From Candidatus Gordonibacter avicola (GTDB taxonomy: Bacteria > Actinomycetota > Coriobacteriia > Coriobacteriales > Eggerthellaceae), in assembly GCA_019113915.1 (NCBI GenBank), contig DXGM01000012.1:1-64000 (forward strand): a DNA stretch of 64,000 nucleotides, in the 5' to 3' direction. Below are positions 52,450 to 61,483 of this stretch, piece by piece. Every line of letters starts with the position of its first letter. The first letter of the stretch is position 1. The notes under the pieces were generated by a model. That model was not told where the DNA came from, made no database searches, and saw only the letters and a list, made by a program, of their open reading frames with translations. The position numbers and the translations under genes are program-made.

Positions 52450-53274
52450 ATGGGATTCCGAGAGAACCTTCAATATTTGCGTGGAACGCGCGACATGAGT
52501 CAAACGGAGTTGGCGCAGCTACTTGGCGTGAGCCGTCAGTCGGTGGCGAAGTGGGAAGCCGAGAAGAGCTATCCCGAAATGGATAAGCTTATTGCCATCT
52601 GCGATCTCTTCGAGTGCACGCTGGACGAGTTAGTGCGCAGGGATTTAACGGGGAGCAAAAGCGAACTTGTTGTGCGTGAAGCTGGGGCGAAAGTCAACGC
52701 TGAAGTTGCGCGCGAAGACGAAACCGAGGACGAAACTGCGCCTGAGGTTGAGCCAACCGCCAACGTCACGTCTACTGATACCTGGGGCTATGACGAACAC
52801 ATGCGCCGCCGCGCGTGGGATTATGCTGTTGGTTTGGCGGCGGTTGTGTTGTCGATAGGGGTGGGGCTGTTCGTTTCGCACTCTGACCTGGTCACAGGGC
52901 TGGTGCCGTTCTTTATTGCTATGGGTGCGGGTGTTGGTGTGGCACTTCTTCTCATGGTGCCGGGCTATACAGGGCATCAACTATTTATGCGTGAGCACCC
53001 GCGCATCGAGGACTTCTACACGGCCGAGCAGAAATCCGAAGCACGTCGGAGGAAAGCATTTGGTATCGCAGGTGGGGTTGTGCTGGCGATTGCAGGTTTG
53101 AACATGCCGGGGTTGTTCAGTGTGTTCCATATGCAGACATTCTCATCGCTGGGGTTGTTTCTGTGTCTGGCGGCGGCTGCGGGATTACTGGCGTACGCCA
53201 TCATGATGGATCATCGCATCGACGTGACCCGCTACAACGCCGCCGCTCCCACGATGACCGCCGAGGACCACTAG
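52450..53274 (+). CDS. Xre-type HTH regulator with membrane domain
   Basis: A 274-residue protein. Residues 1-62 are a Cro/CI-type HTH (NLQYLRGTRDMSQTELAQLLGVSRQSVAKWEAEKSYPEMDKLIAICDLFECTLDELV). A flexible Glu/Thr-rich linker to ~115 follows, then four hydrophobic helices with a cytoplasmic-looking loop (HPRIEDFYTAEQKSEARRRKAFG). This one-component design suggests a membrane-held repressor that senses envelope conditions. The ATG at 52450 follows GAGAGGGG. No obvious adjacent target gene. Confidence 0.88.
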   Translation: MGFRENLQYLRGTRDMSQTELAQLLGVSRQSVAKWEAEKSYPEMDKLIAICDLFECTLDELVRRDLTGSKSELVVREAGAKVNAEVAREDETEDETAPEVEPTANVTSTDTWGYDEHMRRRAWDYAVGLAAVVLSIGVGLFVSHSDLVTGLVPFFIAMGAGVGVALLLMVPGYTGHQLFMREHPRIEDFYTAEQKSEARRRKAFGIAGGVVLAIAGLNMPGLFSVFHMQTFSSLGLFLCLAAAAGLLAYAIMMDHRIDVTRYNAAAPTMTAEDH

Positions 53275-53307
53275 GCAGGGAGTAGTGGAGAGCAGCCACC
53301 CGCGCGA

Positions 53308-53440
53308 AAAAGTGTGACGCGCTTCGCGCTACCGATTACGCCAAGGGACATTCGGCTTCCTAGCATTATGACGAGGGCATTCGCTCAGGATGACAGAGAG
53401 GCGCTAGCTTCGTGTCGCGACTCCGAGTGCTCAGGATAGC
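53308..53440. repeat. Composite of both dispersed repeat families (copy 5 and copy D)
   Basis: The left outer arm AAAAGTGTGACGCGCTTCGC (53308-53327) and following bases match the nested-palindrome family up to ATTATGACG near 53373. The sequence then switches to TTCGCTCAGGATGACA (53380-53395) and CTAGCTTCGTGTCGCGACT, which belong to the GTCATCCTGAGCG family. Right arms of both are missing. It suggests one element inserted into, or recombined with, the other. Confidence 0.65.
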
Positions 53441-53444
53441 AAGG

Positions 53445-53882
53445 TTACGAACGCGCTGATTCTTGTTCCCGGAGTATGCAGGCGGTGAGATACGCGGCGT
53501 CCCTGATGCAGTCGTTGCAGGTGCAGAGGAGGTGGGTTGTGGTGGTGCCTTTGAGTTCGGGGCAGAGGGTGGAGCCGTTCTTTTCGCGGAAAGCGGTAAC
53601 CAGCTGGCGCACCAGGTGGTAGGTGGCCGCTTTGCTCGTGCGCTCGGCAATGCCGCTGCTGTTGGCCAGCCCCAGAATGAGCGCGCCGCCCGTGAGTGCG
53701 CCACAGGTTTCGGTGAGGCCGCCCAGACCAGCCCCGAGCGCCTCGGCTGCGCGGAAGCAAGTATCCTCATCAGCCCCAACGAGCGGCGCGAGTGTGCAGG
53801 CAACACACTGTGCACAGTTGCATTTTGCGGCATGCATCTCGACGGCCTGCGCGGCGAGCGCTTCGGGATCGATCGGTTCCAT
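53445..53882 (-). CDS. C_GCAxxG_C_C family redox protein
   Basis: A 145-residue soluble protein of the C_GCAxxG_C_C (TIGR01909/PF09719) family. Conserved cysteines occur at the start (C21, C23, C26, C29 in KCNCAQCVACT), then DEDTCFRAAEALGAGLGGLTETCGALTGGALILGLA, and a C-terminal group in LLCTCNDCIRDAAYLTACIL. These may bind an iron-sulfur cluster or do disulfide chemistry. The function is unproven for the family. Convergent downstream region carries the composite repeat. Confidence 0.8.
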   Translation of the reverse strand: MEPIDPEALAAQAVEMHAAKCNCAQCVACTLAPLVGADEDTCFRAAEALGAGLGGLTETCGALTGGALILGLANSSGIAERTSKAATYHLVRQLVTAFREKNGSTLCPELKGTTTTHLLCTCNDCIRDAAYLTACILREQESARS

Positions 53883-53982
53883 GGACTCCCCTTCTTAATA
53901 GGTATAGCCATCATAGCAAACTGCAAGGCTCCGGTTGGCGGATAGCGGGGCTATAATGGCGGCATGTTTTGGAGAAAGGGAA

Positions 53983-55440
53983 ATGTTCATGATTGTGCTT
54001 GCTGTTGTTCTTGCGCTGATCGCGGTGCTGGTAGTGGTGTTGGTGGTGAATGCGGTGCGCCTGAAGCCCACGCCGGTGGGCGACCCGCTGCCGCCCTCTG
54101 ACGTGCGTGGCGATGACGCGGCGGTTGCGCGCTTCCAGGAAATGCTGCGTTGCCCTACGGTGTGGGACTTGCGCAACCCCAACGCCGACCGCTCCGCGTT
54201 CGACGAGTTCGTGCCGCTCTTGCGTCGCCTGTACCCGCGCGTGTTCGACGCGCTTGAACTGGAACTTGTCGACGGCTACGGCATCGCGCTTCTGTGGAAG
54301 GGCGCCGACCGCGACCTTGCGCCTGTGGTGCTGATGGCGCACCACGACGTGGTAAGCGCGAACGCGGACGAGTGGACGCACGACCCCTTCGCGGCTGAGA
54401 TCGCCGACAACGCCATCTATGCGCGCGGCGCGGTGGACACGAAATGCATCTGGGCGGGCCTGCTGGAAGCGACCGAGAAACTGCTGGCCGAGGGCTATGT
54501 GCCGCCGCGCGATGTGTATCTGTTCTCGTCGAATACCGAAGAGGACGGCGGCGACACCACGCCGCACTTCGTGCAACTGCTGCAAGAGCGCGGGCGCGTG
54601 CCGTATATGGTGCTTGACGAGGGTGGTGCGGTCATCGACAATCCGCCGCTTGGCATACAGGGCCAGTTCGCCGTCGTGGGCGTGGCCGAAAAAGGCATCT
54701 TCAACACACATATTACTACGAGCGCAGAAGGTGGCCACGCAGCTACGCCGTCGCTCAAGGATGCCACGGCGAAGCTTATCTCCGGTCTTGACGGGCTGCA
54801 AAAGAACCCGCCCACCTCGAAGCTGTCCGCCCCGGTGGCGGCCATGCTCCGCGAGTTGGCCGCGCGCGGCGGCTTCGGGTTGCGTCTTGTGTTCGGCAAC
54901 CTGTGGCTCTTCCGGCCGCTTGTCATTCGCATCATGCAGGGCAACTCCGAGACGGCCGCCATGGTGCGCACCACCTACGCGCTCACGCAGCTTGAGGGCA
55001 GCCCGGCGCACAATATTATTCCGAAGCGGGCGCGCGCCACGGTGAACGTGCGCGTTGACCCTGGTGAGACGGTGGACATAGCCACCCAGCGCATCAAGGA
55101 TCGCTTCGACGATCGCACCACCTACGAGTTGTTCGAGGTCAGTGAGCCGTCACCCATCGCGCCCTTCGACGGCGACCCGGCGTTTGACTACCTGCGCCGC
55201 GTCATCGCGAGCGTGTACCCCACGGCCGGCATCGCGCCCTACGTACAATCCAGCTGCTCCGACGCGCGCCACTTCCACCGCGTGTGCTCGCGCACGTACC
55301 GCTTTGCGGGCATCTTGTTCGCGGGCGATTCGCGCTCGCGCATCCATGGGCAGGACGAACGCTTGGATGTGGACGCGTACCTGCGCGGCATCGGCTTCTA
55401 CACGGAATTCATTCGTCACCTCAACCTGCTGGGAAAGTGA
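53983..55440 (+). CDS. Membrane-anchored M20-family metallopeptidase
   Basis: A 485-residue peptidase. Residues ~2-22 are one hydrophobic helix (MIVLAVVLALIAVLVVVLVVNAV) that acts as an uncleaved anchor. Zinc ligands of the M20 family follow: LMAHHDVVSANADEWTHDPF (His), GAVDTKCI (Asp), SSNTEEDGGD (catalytic Glu pair) and SSCSDARHFH near the end. The lid domain is HITTSAEGGHAATPS. Similar to carboxypeptidase Ss1/Cps1-like enzymes. The active site may be outside the cell. The ATG at 53983 follows GGAGAAAGGG. The MFS pseudogene begins 6 bp downstream, suggesting a peptide-release and uptake pair. Confidence 0.9.
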   Translation: MFMIVLAVVLALIAVLVVVLVVNAVRLKPTPVGDPLPPSDVRGDDAAVARFQEMLRCPTVWDLRNPNADRSAFDEFVPLLRRLYPRVFDALELELVDGYGIALLWKGADRDLAPVVLMAHHDVVSANADEWTHDPFAAEIADNAIYARGAVDTKCIWAGLLEATEKLLAEGYVPPRDVYLFSSNTEEDGGDTTPHFVQLLQERGRVPYMVLDEGGAVIDNPPLGIQGQFAVVGVAEKGIFNTHITTSAEGGHAATPSLKDATAKLISGLDGLQKNPPTSKLSAPVAAMLRELAARGGFGLRLVFGNLWLFRPLVIRIMQGNSETAAMVRTTYALTQLEGSPAHNIIPKRARATVNVRVDPGETVDIATQRIKDRFDDRTTYELFEVSEPSPIAPFDGDPAFDYLRRVIASVYPTAGIAPYVQSSCSDARHFHRVCSRTYRFAGILFAGDSRSRIHGQDERLDVDAYLRGIGFYTEFIRHLNLLGK

Positions 55441-55446
55441 GACACC

Positions 55447-56850
55447 ATGGCTGACACGAAAGCACCCGCCACTGCGAGTGCAAGCACCGGCGCGACCGCG
55501 GGCGCAAACACAGGCGCGCCGCACGGCAAGTTCTTCTTCGGCTGGTGGATAGTGGCAGGCGGCCTGCTCATCATGGCCACCTGCTACACGGTGTTTGTGA
55601 ACTGCATTCCGCTCTTCCAGACGCACATCGTGCGCGACCTGGGGCTTACGGTGGGGCAGTTCAACACGGGCGTGTCCATCACCACGGTGGTGGCGGTGTT
55701 CGCATCGCTCGTCATCGGGCGGCTTACCGACAAATGCTCGGCGCGCGTGCTGGGCACGGTGACGGTGCTCACCAGCTCAATTGTGCTGGTGGGGCTCTCG
55801 TTTATCACGGCCGTGTGGCAGCTGTATCTGCTGTGCGTGGTGGCCGGCATGGTGGTGGTGGCCGGCACGCGCCTTTTGGTGTCGGTGGTCATTTCGAACT
55901 GGTTCACGCTCAAGCGCGGGCTGGCGGTATCCATTGCGCTGTCGGGTTCGGGCATTGGCGGCGTGCTGCTTTCGCCCGCCACCAGCGCCATGATTGAAGC
56001 GTCCGGCTGGCGCGCGGCGTTTCTGCTGCTGGCAGTGGTGTGCCTCGTGGCGGCGCTTCCGCTGGTGCTGGCCACGTTCAGCACGCGCCCGAGCGACCGC
56101 GGGCTTCTGCCTTACGGCGCAGGCCAAGAGGAGTAGACGAAGGCCGATCGTTCGCCCGACAAGCCCGTCACCGTATCGGTGGGGTGGAAAACCCTGCGCA
56201 AAAGCGTCGCGTTTTGGCTGCTCGTTGTGGGGTTTGTGGCCATGGGCATCACGAACGGCTGCATCATCACGAACTCTATTGCCAACATGACCAGTGTCAC
56301 CGTGGGTGGCACCGAGGTGGTCACGGGTGGACACTCCACCCTCTGGGCCGGCAGCGTGTGGTCGTTCTACCTGGCCGTGGTCATCGTGGCGAAGGTGGCG
56401 CTCGGGGCTATCTATGACCGTTGGGGTATGCGCACGGGCACCATCCTTGGCACTATCACGTCGGCGCTGGCTGGCGTCATGTTGCTGTTCCCGACCACCG
56501 ACTGGGGCCCCATTCTGGCCTGCCTTTTCTTCGGATTCGCCACGTGCATGGGCACGGTGGCGCCGCCCATCATGGTGGTGAAGGAGTACGGGAAGAAAGA
56601 CCTCGGCACCATGACGGGTATCGTGACAGCGTTTGAACTGCTGGGAGCCGCGGTGGGCGCGGTGCTGTCGGGCGTGATGTTCGACGCATTTCTGTCGTTC
56701 GCGCCGGTGTGGATCATGGTGATTGTGGCCAGCGTGGTCATGGGTGTGGCGCTGCTTGCGTCCATCCCCGCCGCGCGTCGCCTGGTGGAGCGCCGCCGCG
56801 CCGAGGGCGCGCCGGAACTGGACGCGGAAGGGTTCGAAATCGCGGCATAA
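55447..56850 (+). pseudogene. MFS transporter interrupted by an in-frame amber codon
   Basis: One frame of 468 codons reads as a complete 12-helix MFS transporter (OxlT/monocarboxylate-like: FFFGWWIVAGGLLIMATCYTVFVNCIPLFQ) but has TAG at 56134-56136. The first part (55447-56136, 229 residues) ends in the cytoplasmic loop after helix 6, and the second (TM7-12: KSVAFWLLVVGFVAMGITNGC) continues in the same frame. A GTG at 56179 has no good ribosome-binding site. The likeliest reading is a recent nonsense mutation or strain-specific polymorphism. Base composition and codon use stay coding-like throughout both halves. Coupled to the M20 peptidase gene. Confidence 0.8.
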
Positions 56851-56962
56851 CGCGTGCGCCCCGGGCGTGTGGGCGTGCCGTGCACCCCGCGCCGCACGCC
56901 CGCGGGGCGCTGTCGCCGCGCGCCCACACCCCGCGCCGCAACCTCCTTTCGAAAACCATCAT

Positions 56963-56998
56963 TTGTTCGAACAACGCTGCCGCGGTTGCTGGTATGAT
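56963..56998 (+). promoter_or_regulatory. Palindrome and extended -10 promoter upstream of dnaE
   Basis: TTGTTCGAACAA (56963-56974) is a perfect 12-bp palindrome. TGGTATGAT (56990-56998) fits an extended -10 box (TGnTATnAT), about 50 bp before the dnaE ATG. The palindrome lies about where a -35 region or operator would be. A GC-rich imperfect hairpin follows the MFS gene at 56860-56940. Confidence 0.45.
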
Positions 56999-57046
56999 GG
57001 CAACGACACAAGCGAGCGCATCTACAACTGATTCGAGGCACAAGAT

Positions 57047-60000
57047 ATGGCATTCGTCCATTTGCATAACCATACCGAATATTCCCTGCTCGACGGGGCA
57101 ACGCACGTCAAAGACATGGTGCGACGCGCGGCTGACCTGGGCATGCCAGCGGTCGCCATCTCTGACCACGGCGTGATGTCGGGCGTGCCGGAGCTTTGCG
57201 ACGCGTGCGACGCCGTGGAGAAGGAAACGGGCAAGCGCGTGAAGCCCATCTACGGCTGCGAGGTGTACTTCACCACCGACGAGGAACTCAAGCGCGATGG
57301 CAAGCCGAAGCTCTATCACCTGCTGCTGCTGGCGAAAACCAACGAGGGGTATCACAACCTGTTGCGCCTCGTCAGCGAGTCGCACGTCGACAACTTCTAC
57401 TACAAGCCGCGCACGACGTTCTCCATGCTGGAAAAGTATGGCAAGGGCATCATTGGCTCGTCGGCCTGTATCGCGGGCATCATCCCGAAGCTGCTGGATA
57501 ACCGCCAGTTTGACGACGCCGTGGCCTGGGCAAAAAAGTTCGCCAGCTGCTTTGAGCCGGGCGACTTCTACATCGAGCTGCAAAACCAGGGCATCCGTAC
57601 CGACGGCGGCCTCACGCAAAACGAACTCAACCACCAGCTGACCGACGTTGCGCGTGCGGCGGGCCTCAAGACCATCGCCACGAACGACTTCCACTACCTC
57701 ACGCGCGAGGACGCACGCGCCCAGGACATCATGCTGTGCATCGGCACGGGCTCGGCTATGAACGATGCCAACCGCATGCGCTTTGAGAACGACCAGTTCT
57801 ACATGAAGACCGAAGAGGAAATGCGCGAGGCTATGCGCGACTTCCCGGAGGCGTGCGACACCACGGTGGAAGTGGCCGAAAAGGTGAACGTGGTGCTGGA
57901 GCGCGACTCCATCTTGCCGCGTTTCCCCTTGCCCGAGGGCGAAACCGAGGAGAGCTACTTCCGCAAGCGCGTACAGGAAGGCCTGGTCAAGCGCTATGGC
58001 GACCCAGTGCCGCAGGACGCGCAAGAGCGCGCCGAATACGAGATGAGCGTCATCATCCAGCAGGGCTTCCCGGCCTACTTCCTCATCGTGCAGGAATACA
58101 TCGAATGGGCGCGTAGCCAGGGCATTGGTGTTGGCCCGGGCCGTGGTTCGGCCGCAGGCGCTATCGTGGCGTACGCCATGGGCATTACCGACCTTGACCC
58201 GCTGTCCAACGGCCTGCTGTTCGAGCGCTTCCTGTCGCCCGAGCGCGTGGAGATGCCCGATATCGACGTCGACTTCGAGGATGAACGCCGCCAAGAAGTT
58301 ATCGAACACATTAAAGAAGTGTACGGCGAAGACCACGTATCAGGCGTTATCACCTTCGGCAAGCTCCAGGCGAAAAACGCCGTGCGCGACGCCGCGCGTG
58401 TGCTGGACTACCCCTACAGCACGGGTGACAAAATTACGAAGATGATTGGTGATGAGTTGGGCATCACCATTGACAAGGCGCTCGACACGAACCCCGACCT
58501 CAAGAAGGCTTACGAAACCGAAGAGGACGTGAAGGCTGTCATCGACGCCGCGAAGTCCATCGAAGGTCACGTGCGCGGCGAGGGCGTGCACGCATGCGCC
58601 ACCATCATCTGCCGCGACCCCATGAGCGACCACGTGCCCATGAAGCGCGACACCAAGGGCGGCGGCATCATCACGCAGTACGATGGCCACTACACGCCGG
58701 AGTTGGGCCTGCTGAAAATGGACTTCCTCGGTCTACGTACGCTGGGTGTGCTGTCGCGCGCGTGTCGCAACATTGAGGCGCGCTACGGCACGAAGGTTAT
58801 CCCCGAGGAAATTCCCATCGACGACGAGGGTGCCTTCGAACTCATGCGCTCCGGCAACATGGACGGCCTGTTCCAGGTGGAGGGCGCGCTGTACGTGAGC
58901 CTGTTCGCCCGCCTTCCCCCGCGCCGCTTCTCCGACATCGTGGCTTCCATCGCGCTGAACCGCCCGGGCCCCCTGGAGTCCGGCATGGTGGACGACTACG
59001 TAAAAGTGGCCAGCGGCAAAACCTCCATCCACTACTACGACGAGCGCCTTCGCCCCATCTTGGAGGAAACGTACGGCACCATGGTCTACCAAGAGCAGAT
59101 CATGCAGATATCTATGGCCATGAGCGGTTTCTCGGCGGGCAAGGCCGACAAGCTGCGCAAGGCCATGGGTAAGAAAAAACTCGACGTCATGCGTGGGTTG
59201 CAGGAAGACTGGAACACGGGCGCGGTGGAGAACGGCTATTCGCTGGAAATTGCAAAGCAGATCTGGGACGACGCTGAGAAGTTCGCTAAGTACGCGTTCA
59301 ACAAATCGCACTCGGCCGCGTACGCCATTCTGGTTATGCGTACGGCGTATTTGAAGGCGCACTATCCGAACGACTTCATGGCCGCTGTGCTGTCCAGCTA
59401 CATGGGCAACACCGACCGCCTCATTCGCTACATTGCCAGCTGCAACCACAACGGCACGCCGGTGCTGCCGCCGGACATCAACTCGTCGAATGCGGAATTC
59501 ACGCCGGTTGACGAGGGCATTCGCTTCGGCCTGGTGGGTGTGCGCGGCGTGGGTAAAAACGTTGCGGATGAAATTATTGCCGAGCGCGAGGCGAACGGCC
59601 CGTTCACGTCGCTGCACGACTTTGTGAGCCGTCTCGATTCGAAGTGCTACAACCGCAAGACGCTTGAAGCGCTCATCAAGGGCGGGGCGTTCGACTCAAC
59701 CGGCTACACGCGCAAGCAGCTTATGTACTTCGTGGACGAAACGCTGCTGCTGGAAAGCGCATCGAAGCGCCAAAAGGACCGCGACCGCGGGCAGGTGTCC
59801 ATGTTCGACCTGTTCGGCGATGACCCGGATTCCGGCTTCGACGAGGAAGTGCCCGAGCCCGACGGCGTGGAATGGCCCAAGCGCCAGCTGTTGTCTTACG
59901 AGAAGGAGATCATGAAGATCTACGTCTCGGACCACCCGCTGCGCCCGTATGAGGGCACCATCTCGCGCATGACGAAATACCAGCTGGGCGACTTGGCCGA

Positions 60001-60508
60001 GCGCACCAAGGAGATCAAATCCGCCGTGTTTGTGGGTATGATTTCCGGCGTGGTGACGAAGCTCACGAAGCGCGGCACCAAGATGGCCACGTTCACCCTG
60101 GAGGACACCACCGGACACGTCGAGTGCATCTGCTTCAAGTATGACGAGAATGCCGAGGCCATCCAAGAGGATGCCATCGTAAAGGTGAAGGGCAAGTTCG
60201 AGCACAACGACCGCGGCAACCAGATTATGGCGTTCGAGGTGGAGGCCATCGAACTCTCCGAGGCCGATGCGCGCCCCTCACACCTGGAGCTGAAGGTGTC
60301 GTCGGCCGACTTCAACCAGAACACCTCGCAGCGCCTCAACCGCATTTTGCGCTCCTATCCGGGACGCGACGGCGTGGTGCTGTTCGTGAGCCAGAGCGAC
60401 GGTCGCAAGTTCCGCGCTGAACTGCCTGTTTCCGTGGACGCGCGCAGCGCGGTGATGTTGGCCGAGATTCAAGATTTGTTCGGCGCTCCCATCTGGAAGG
60501 CGTCGTAG
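57047..60508 (+). CDS. dnaE: DNA polymerase III alpha subunit
   Basis: An 1153-residue replicative polymerase of the DnaE1 class. The N-terminal PHP domain keeps its metal residues (FVHLHNHTEYSLLDGA; ISDHGVMSG). The catalytic palm has VGPGRGSAAGAIVAYAMGITDLDPL and MPDIDVDFEDERR, with the Asp residues that hold Mg2+. Next are the fingers (QEQIMQISMAMSGFSAGKADKLRKAMGKKK), the tandem HhH, and an OB domain (FVGMISGVVTKLTKRGTKMATFTLEDTTGHVECICF, ~1000). Standard length. It is the housekeeping polymerase for chromosome replication. Confidence 0.97.
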   Translation: MAFVHLHNHTEYSLLDGATHVKDMVRRAADLGMPAVAISDHGVMSGVPELCDACDAVEKETGKRVKPIYGCEVYFTTDEELKRDGKPKLYHLLLLAKTNEGYHNLLRLVSESHVDNFYYKPRTTFSMLEKYGKGIIGSSACIAGIIPKLLDNRQFDDAVAWAKKFASCFEPGDFYIELQNQGIRTDGGLTQNELNHQLTDVARAAGLKTIATNDFHYLTREDARAQDIMLCIGTGSAMNDANRMRFENDQFYMKTEEEMREAMRDFPEACDTTVEVAEKVNVVLERDSILPRFPLPEGETEESYFRKRVQEGLVKRYGDPVPQDAQERAEYEMSVIIQQGFPAYFLIVQEYIEWARSQGIGVGPGRGSAAGAIVAYAMGITDLDPLSNGLLFERFLSPERVEMPDIDVDFEDERRQEVIEHIKEVYGEDHVSGVITFGKLQAKNAVRDAARVLDYPYSTGDKITKMIGDELGITIDKALDTNPDLKKAYETEEDVKAVIDAAKSIEGHVRGEGVHACATIICRDPMSDHVPMKRDTKGGGIITQYDGHYTPELGLLKMDFLGLRTLGVLSRACRNIEARYGTKVIPEEIPIDDEGAFELMRSGNMDGLFQVEGALYVSLFARLPPRRFSDIVASIALNRPGPLESGMVDDYVKVASGKTSIHYYDERLRPILEETYGTMVYQEQIMQISMAMSGFSAGKADKLRKAMGKKKLDVMRGLQEDWNTGAVENGYSLEIAKQIWDDAEKFAKYAFNKSHSAAYAILVMRTAYLKAHYPNDFMAAVLSSYMGNTDRLIRYIASCNHNGTPVLPPDINSSNAEFTPVDEGIRFGLVGVRGVGKNVADEIIAEREANGPFTSLHDFVSRLDSKCYNRKTLEALIKGGAFDSTGYTRKQLMYFVDETLLLESASKRQKDRDRGQVSMFDLFGDDPDSGFDEEVPEPDGVEWPKRQLLSYEKEIMKIYVSDHPLRPYEGTISRMTKYQLGDLAERTKEIKSAVFVGMISGVVTKLTKRGTKMATFTLEDTTGHVECICFKYDENAEAIQEDAIVKVKGKFEHNDRGNQIMAFEVEAIELSEADARPSHLELKVSSADFNQNTSQRLNRILRSYPGRDGVVLFVSQSDGRKFRAELPVSVDARSAVMLAEIQDLFGAPIWKAS

Positions 60509-60563
60509 GGCAGCCCTACTCGCACGGGGCGGTTTTGCAAGTAAACAATTTGGCAAGCGCATG

Positions 60564-60592
60564 AGGGCCCGGCCTTGCGGTCGGGCCCGGTT
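60564..60592 (+). terminator. Hairpin between dnaE and truA
   Basis: GGGCCCGGCC-TTGC-GGTCGGGCCC forms a 10-bp stem with one G-T pair. The trailing GGTTCGTTT is T-rich but not a strong T-run, so termination may be partial. It ends just before the truA start codons. Confidence 0.6.
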
Positions 60593-60597
60593 CGTTT

Positions 60598-61425
60598 ATG
60601 ATGGCGGCTATGAATACAGAAACCATTTCACATACCCCCGCCGCTTCGGCGGAAGGTCAGCGCAACCACACGCTTGCGCTGACGGTCTCGTACAACGGCG
60701 CTCCGTTCAGCGGTTTTGCGCGCCAACCGGGCCAACTTACCGTGCAGGGCGATTTGGAAGACGCCCTGCGCCTGCTGTTCAAGCGCGACGTGGAAACCAC
60801 GTGCGCCGGCCGCACCGACGCCGGCGTGCACGCGCTCGGCCAGGTGGTGAGCTTCGACGTGGACGACGTCGATATTGCCGGTCGGTCGCTGCCCAGCCTG
60901 CGGCGCTCCCTCAACGCGCTCACGCACGACGGCATTACCGTGCGCGAGGTGGAGCCAAAAAAGCTCGGCTTCTCGGCGCGCTTCGACGCTCAGGCGCGTG
61001 AGTACCACTACCACCTGTGTGTGGACAGCACGAGTCCCATCTTCATGAAGGACTTCTCCTGGTTCATCCCCGGCGGTCTGGACGTGACGGCCATGGAAGA
61101 GGCCTCGCGCCACCTGCTGGGCGAGCATGATTTCAAAAGTTTTTGTATGGCGGCCTCTGCGGAAGGTAAGCCCACGAATCGCAACGTGCGTGAGATATCA
61201 TTTCACCCCGAGACGGTGATGGGCGAAAATATCATGGCCATCAAGGTGGTGGGCAATGCGTTTTTGCACTCCATGGTGCGCACGATGGTGGGCACGCTCG
61301 TCATGGTGGGGAAGGGCCAGCGCAAGCCGGGCTGGGTGGCTGAGGTGCTTGAGGCCCGCGACCGCCAGGCGGCAGGAGAAAACGCACCCGCCCAGGGACT
61401 GGTGTTTTGGCGCGTAATCTACTGA
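60598..61425 (+). CDS. truA: tRNA pseudouridine synthase A
   Basis: A 275-residue TruA, which forms pseudouridine at tRNA positions 38-40. The catalytic Asp lies in CAGRTDAGVHALGQVV (residue ~67). SYNGAPFSGFARQPGQLTVQGDLEDAL, FSARFDAQAREYHYHL, and NAFLHSMVRTMVGTLVMVG are also conserved. The first ~20 residues are unconserved; Met codons at 60598, 60601 and 60610 are all possible starts and none has a strong ribosome-binding site. Confidence 0.95.
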   Translation: MMAAMNTETISHTPAASAEGQRNHTLALTVSYNGAPFSGFARQPGQLTVQGDLEDALRLLFKRDVETTCAGRTDAGVHALGQVVSFDVDDVDIAGRSLPSLRRSLNALTHDGITVREVEPKKLGFSARFDAQAREYHYHLCVDSTSPIFMKDFSWFIPGGLDVTAMEEASRHLLGEHDFKSFCMAASAEGKPTNRNVREISFHPETVMGENIMAIKVVGNAFLHSMVRTMVGTLVMVGKGQRKPGWVAEVLEARDRQAAGENAPAQGLVFWRVIY

Positions 61426-61483
61426 TGGGCCTGGTATACTGGGGTGTCGCATTTTAGATACCCGCAGCAGAGGGAGAGGCTTC

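Noticed and set aside
56134-56136. TAG as a pyrrolysine or other recoded codon in the MFS gene
   Set aside because: Pyrrolysine occurs mainly in methylamine methyltransferases; nothing nearby supports recoding, and a nonsense mutation is simpler.
56963-56974. TTGTTCGAACAA upstream of dnaE as a LexA box
   Set aside because: Half-sites are in the order GTTC-GAAC with no spacer, not GAAC-N4-GTTC.
56738-58336. 532-residue minus-strand frame opposite dnaE
   Set aside because: Shadow of the dnaE PHP and palm region.
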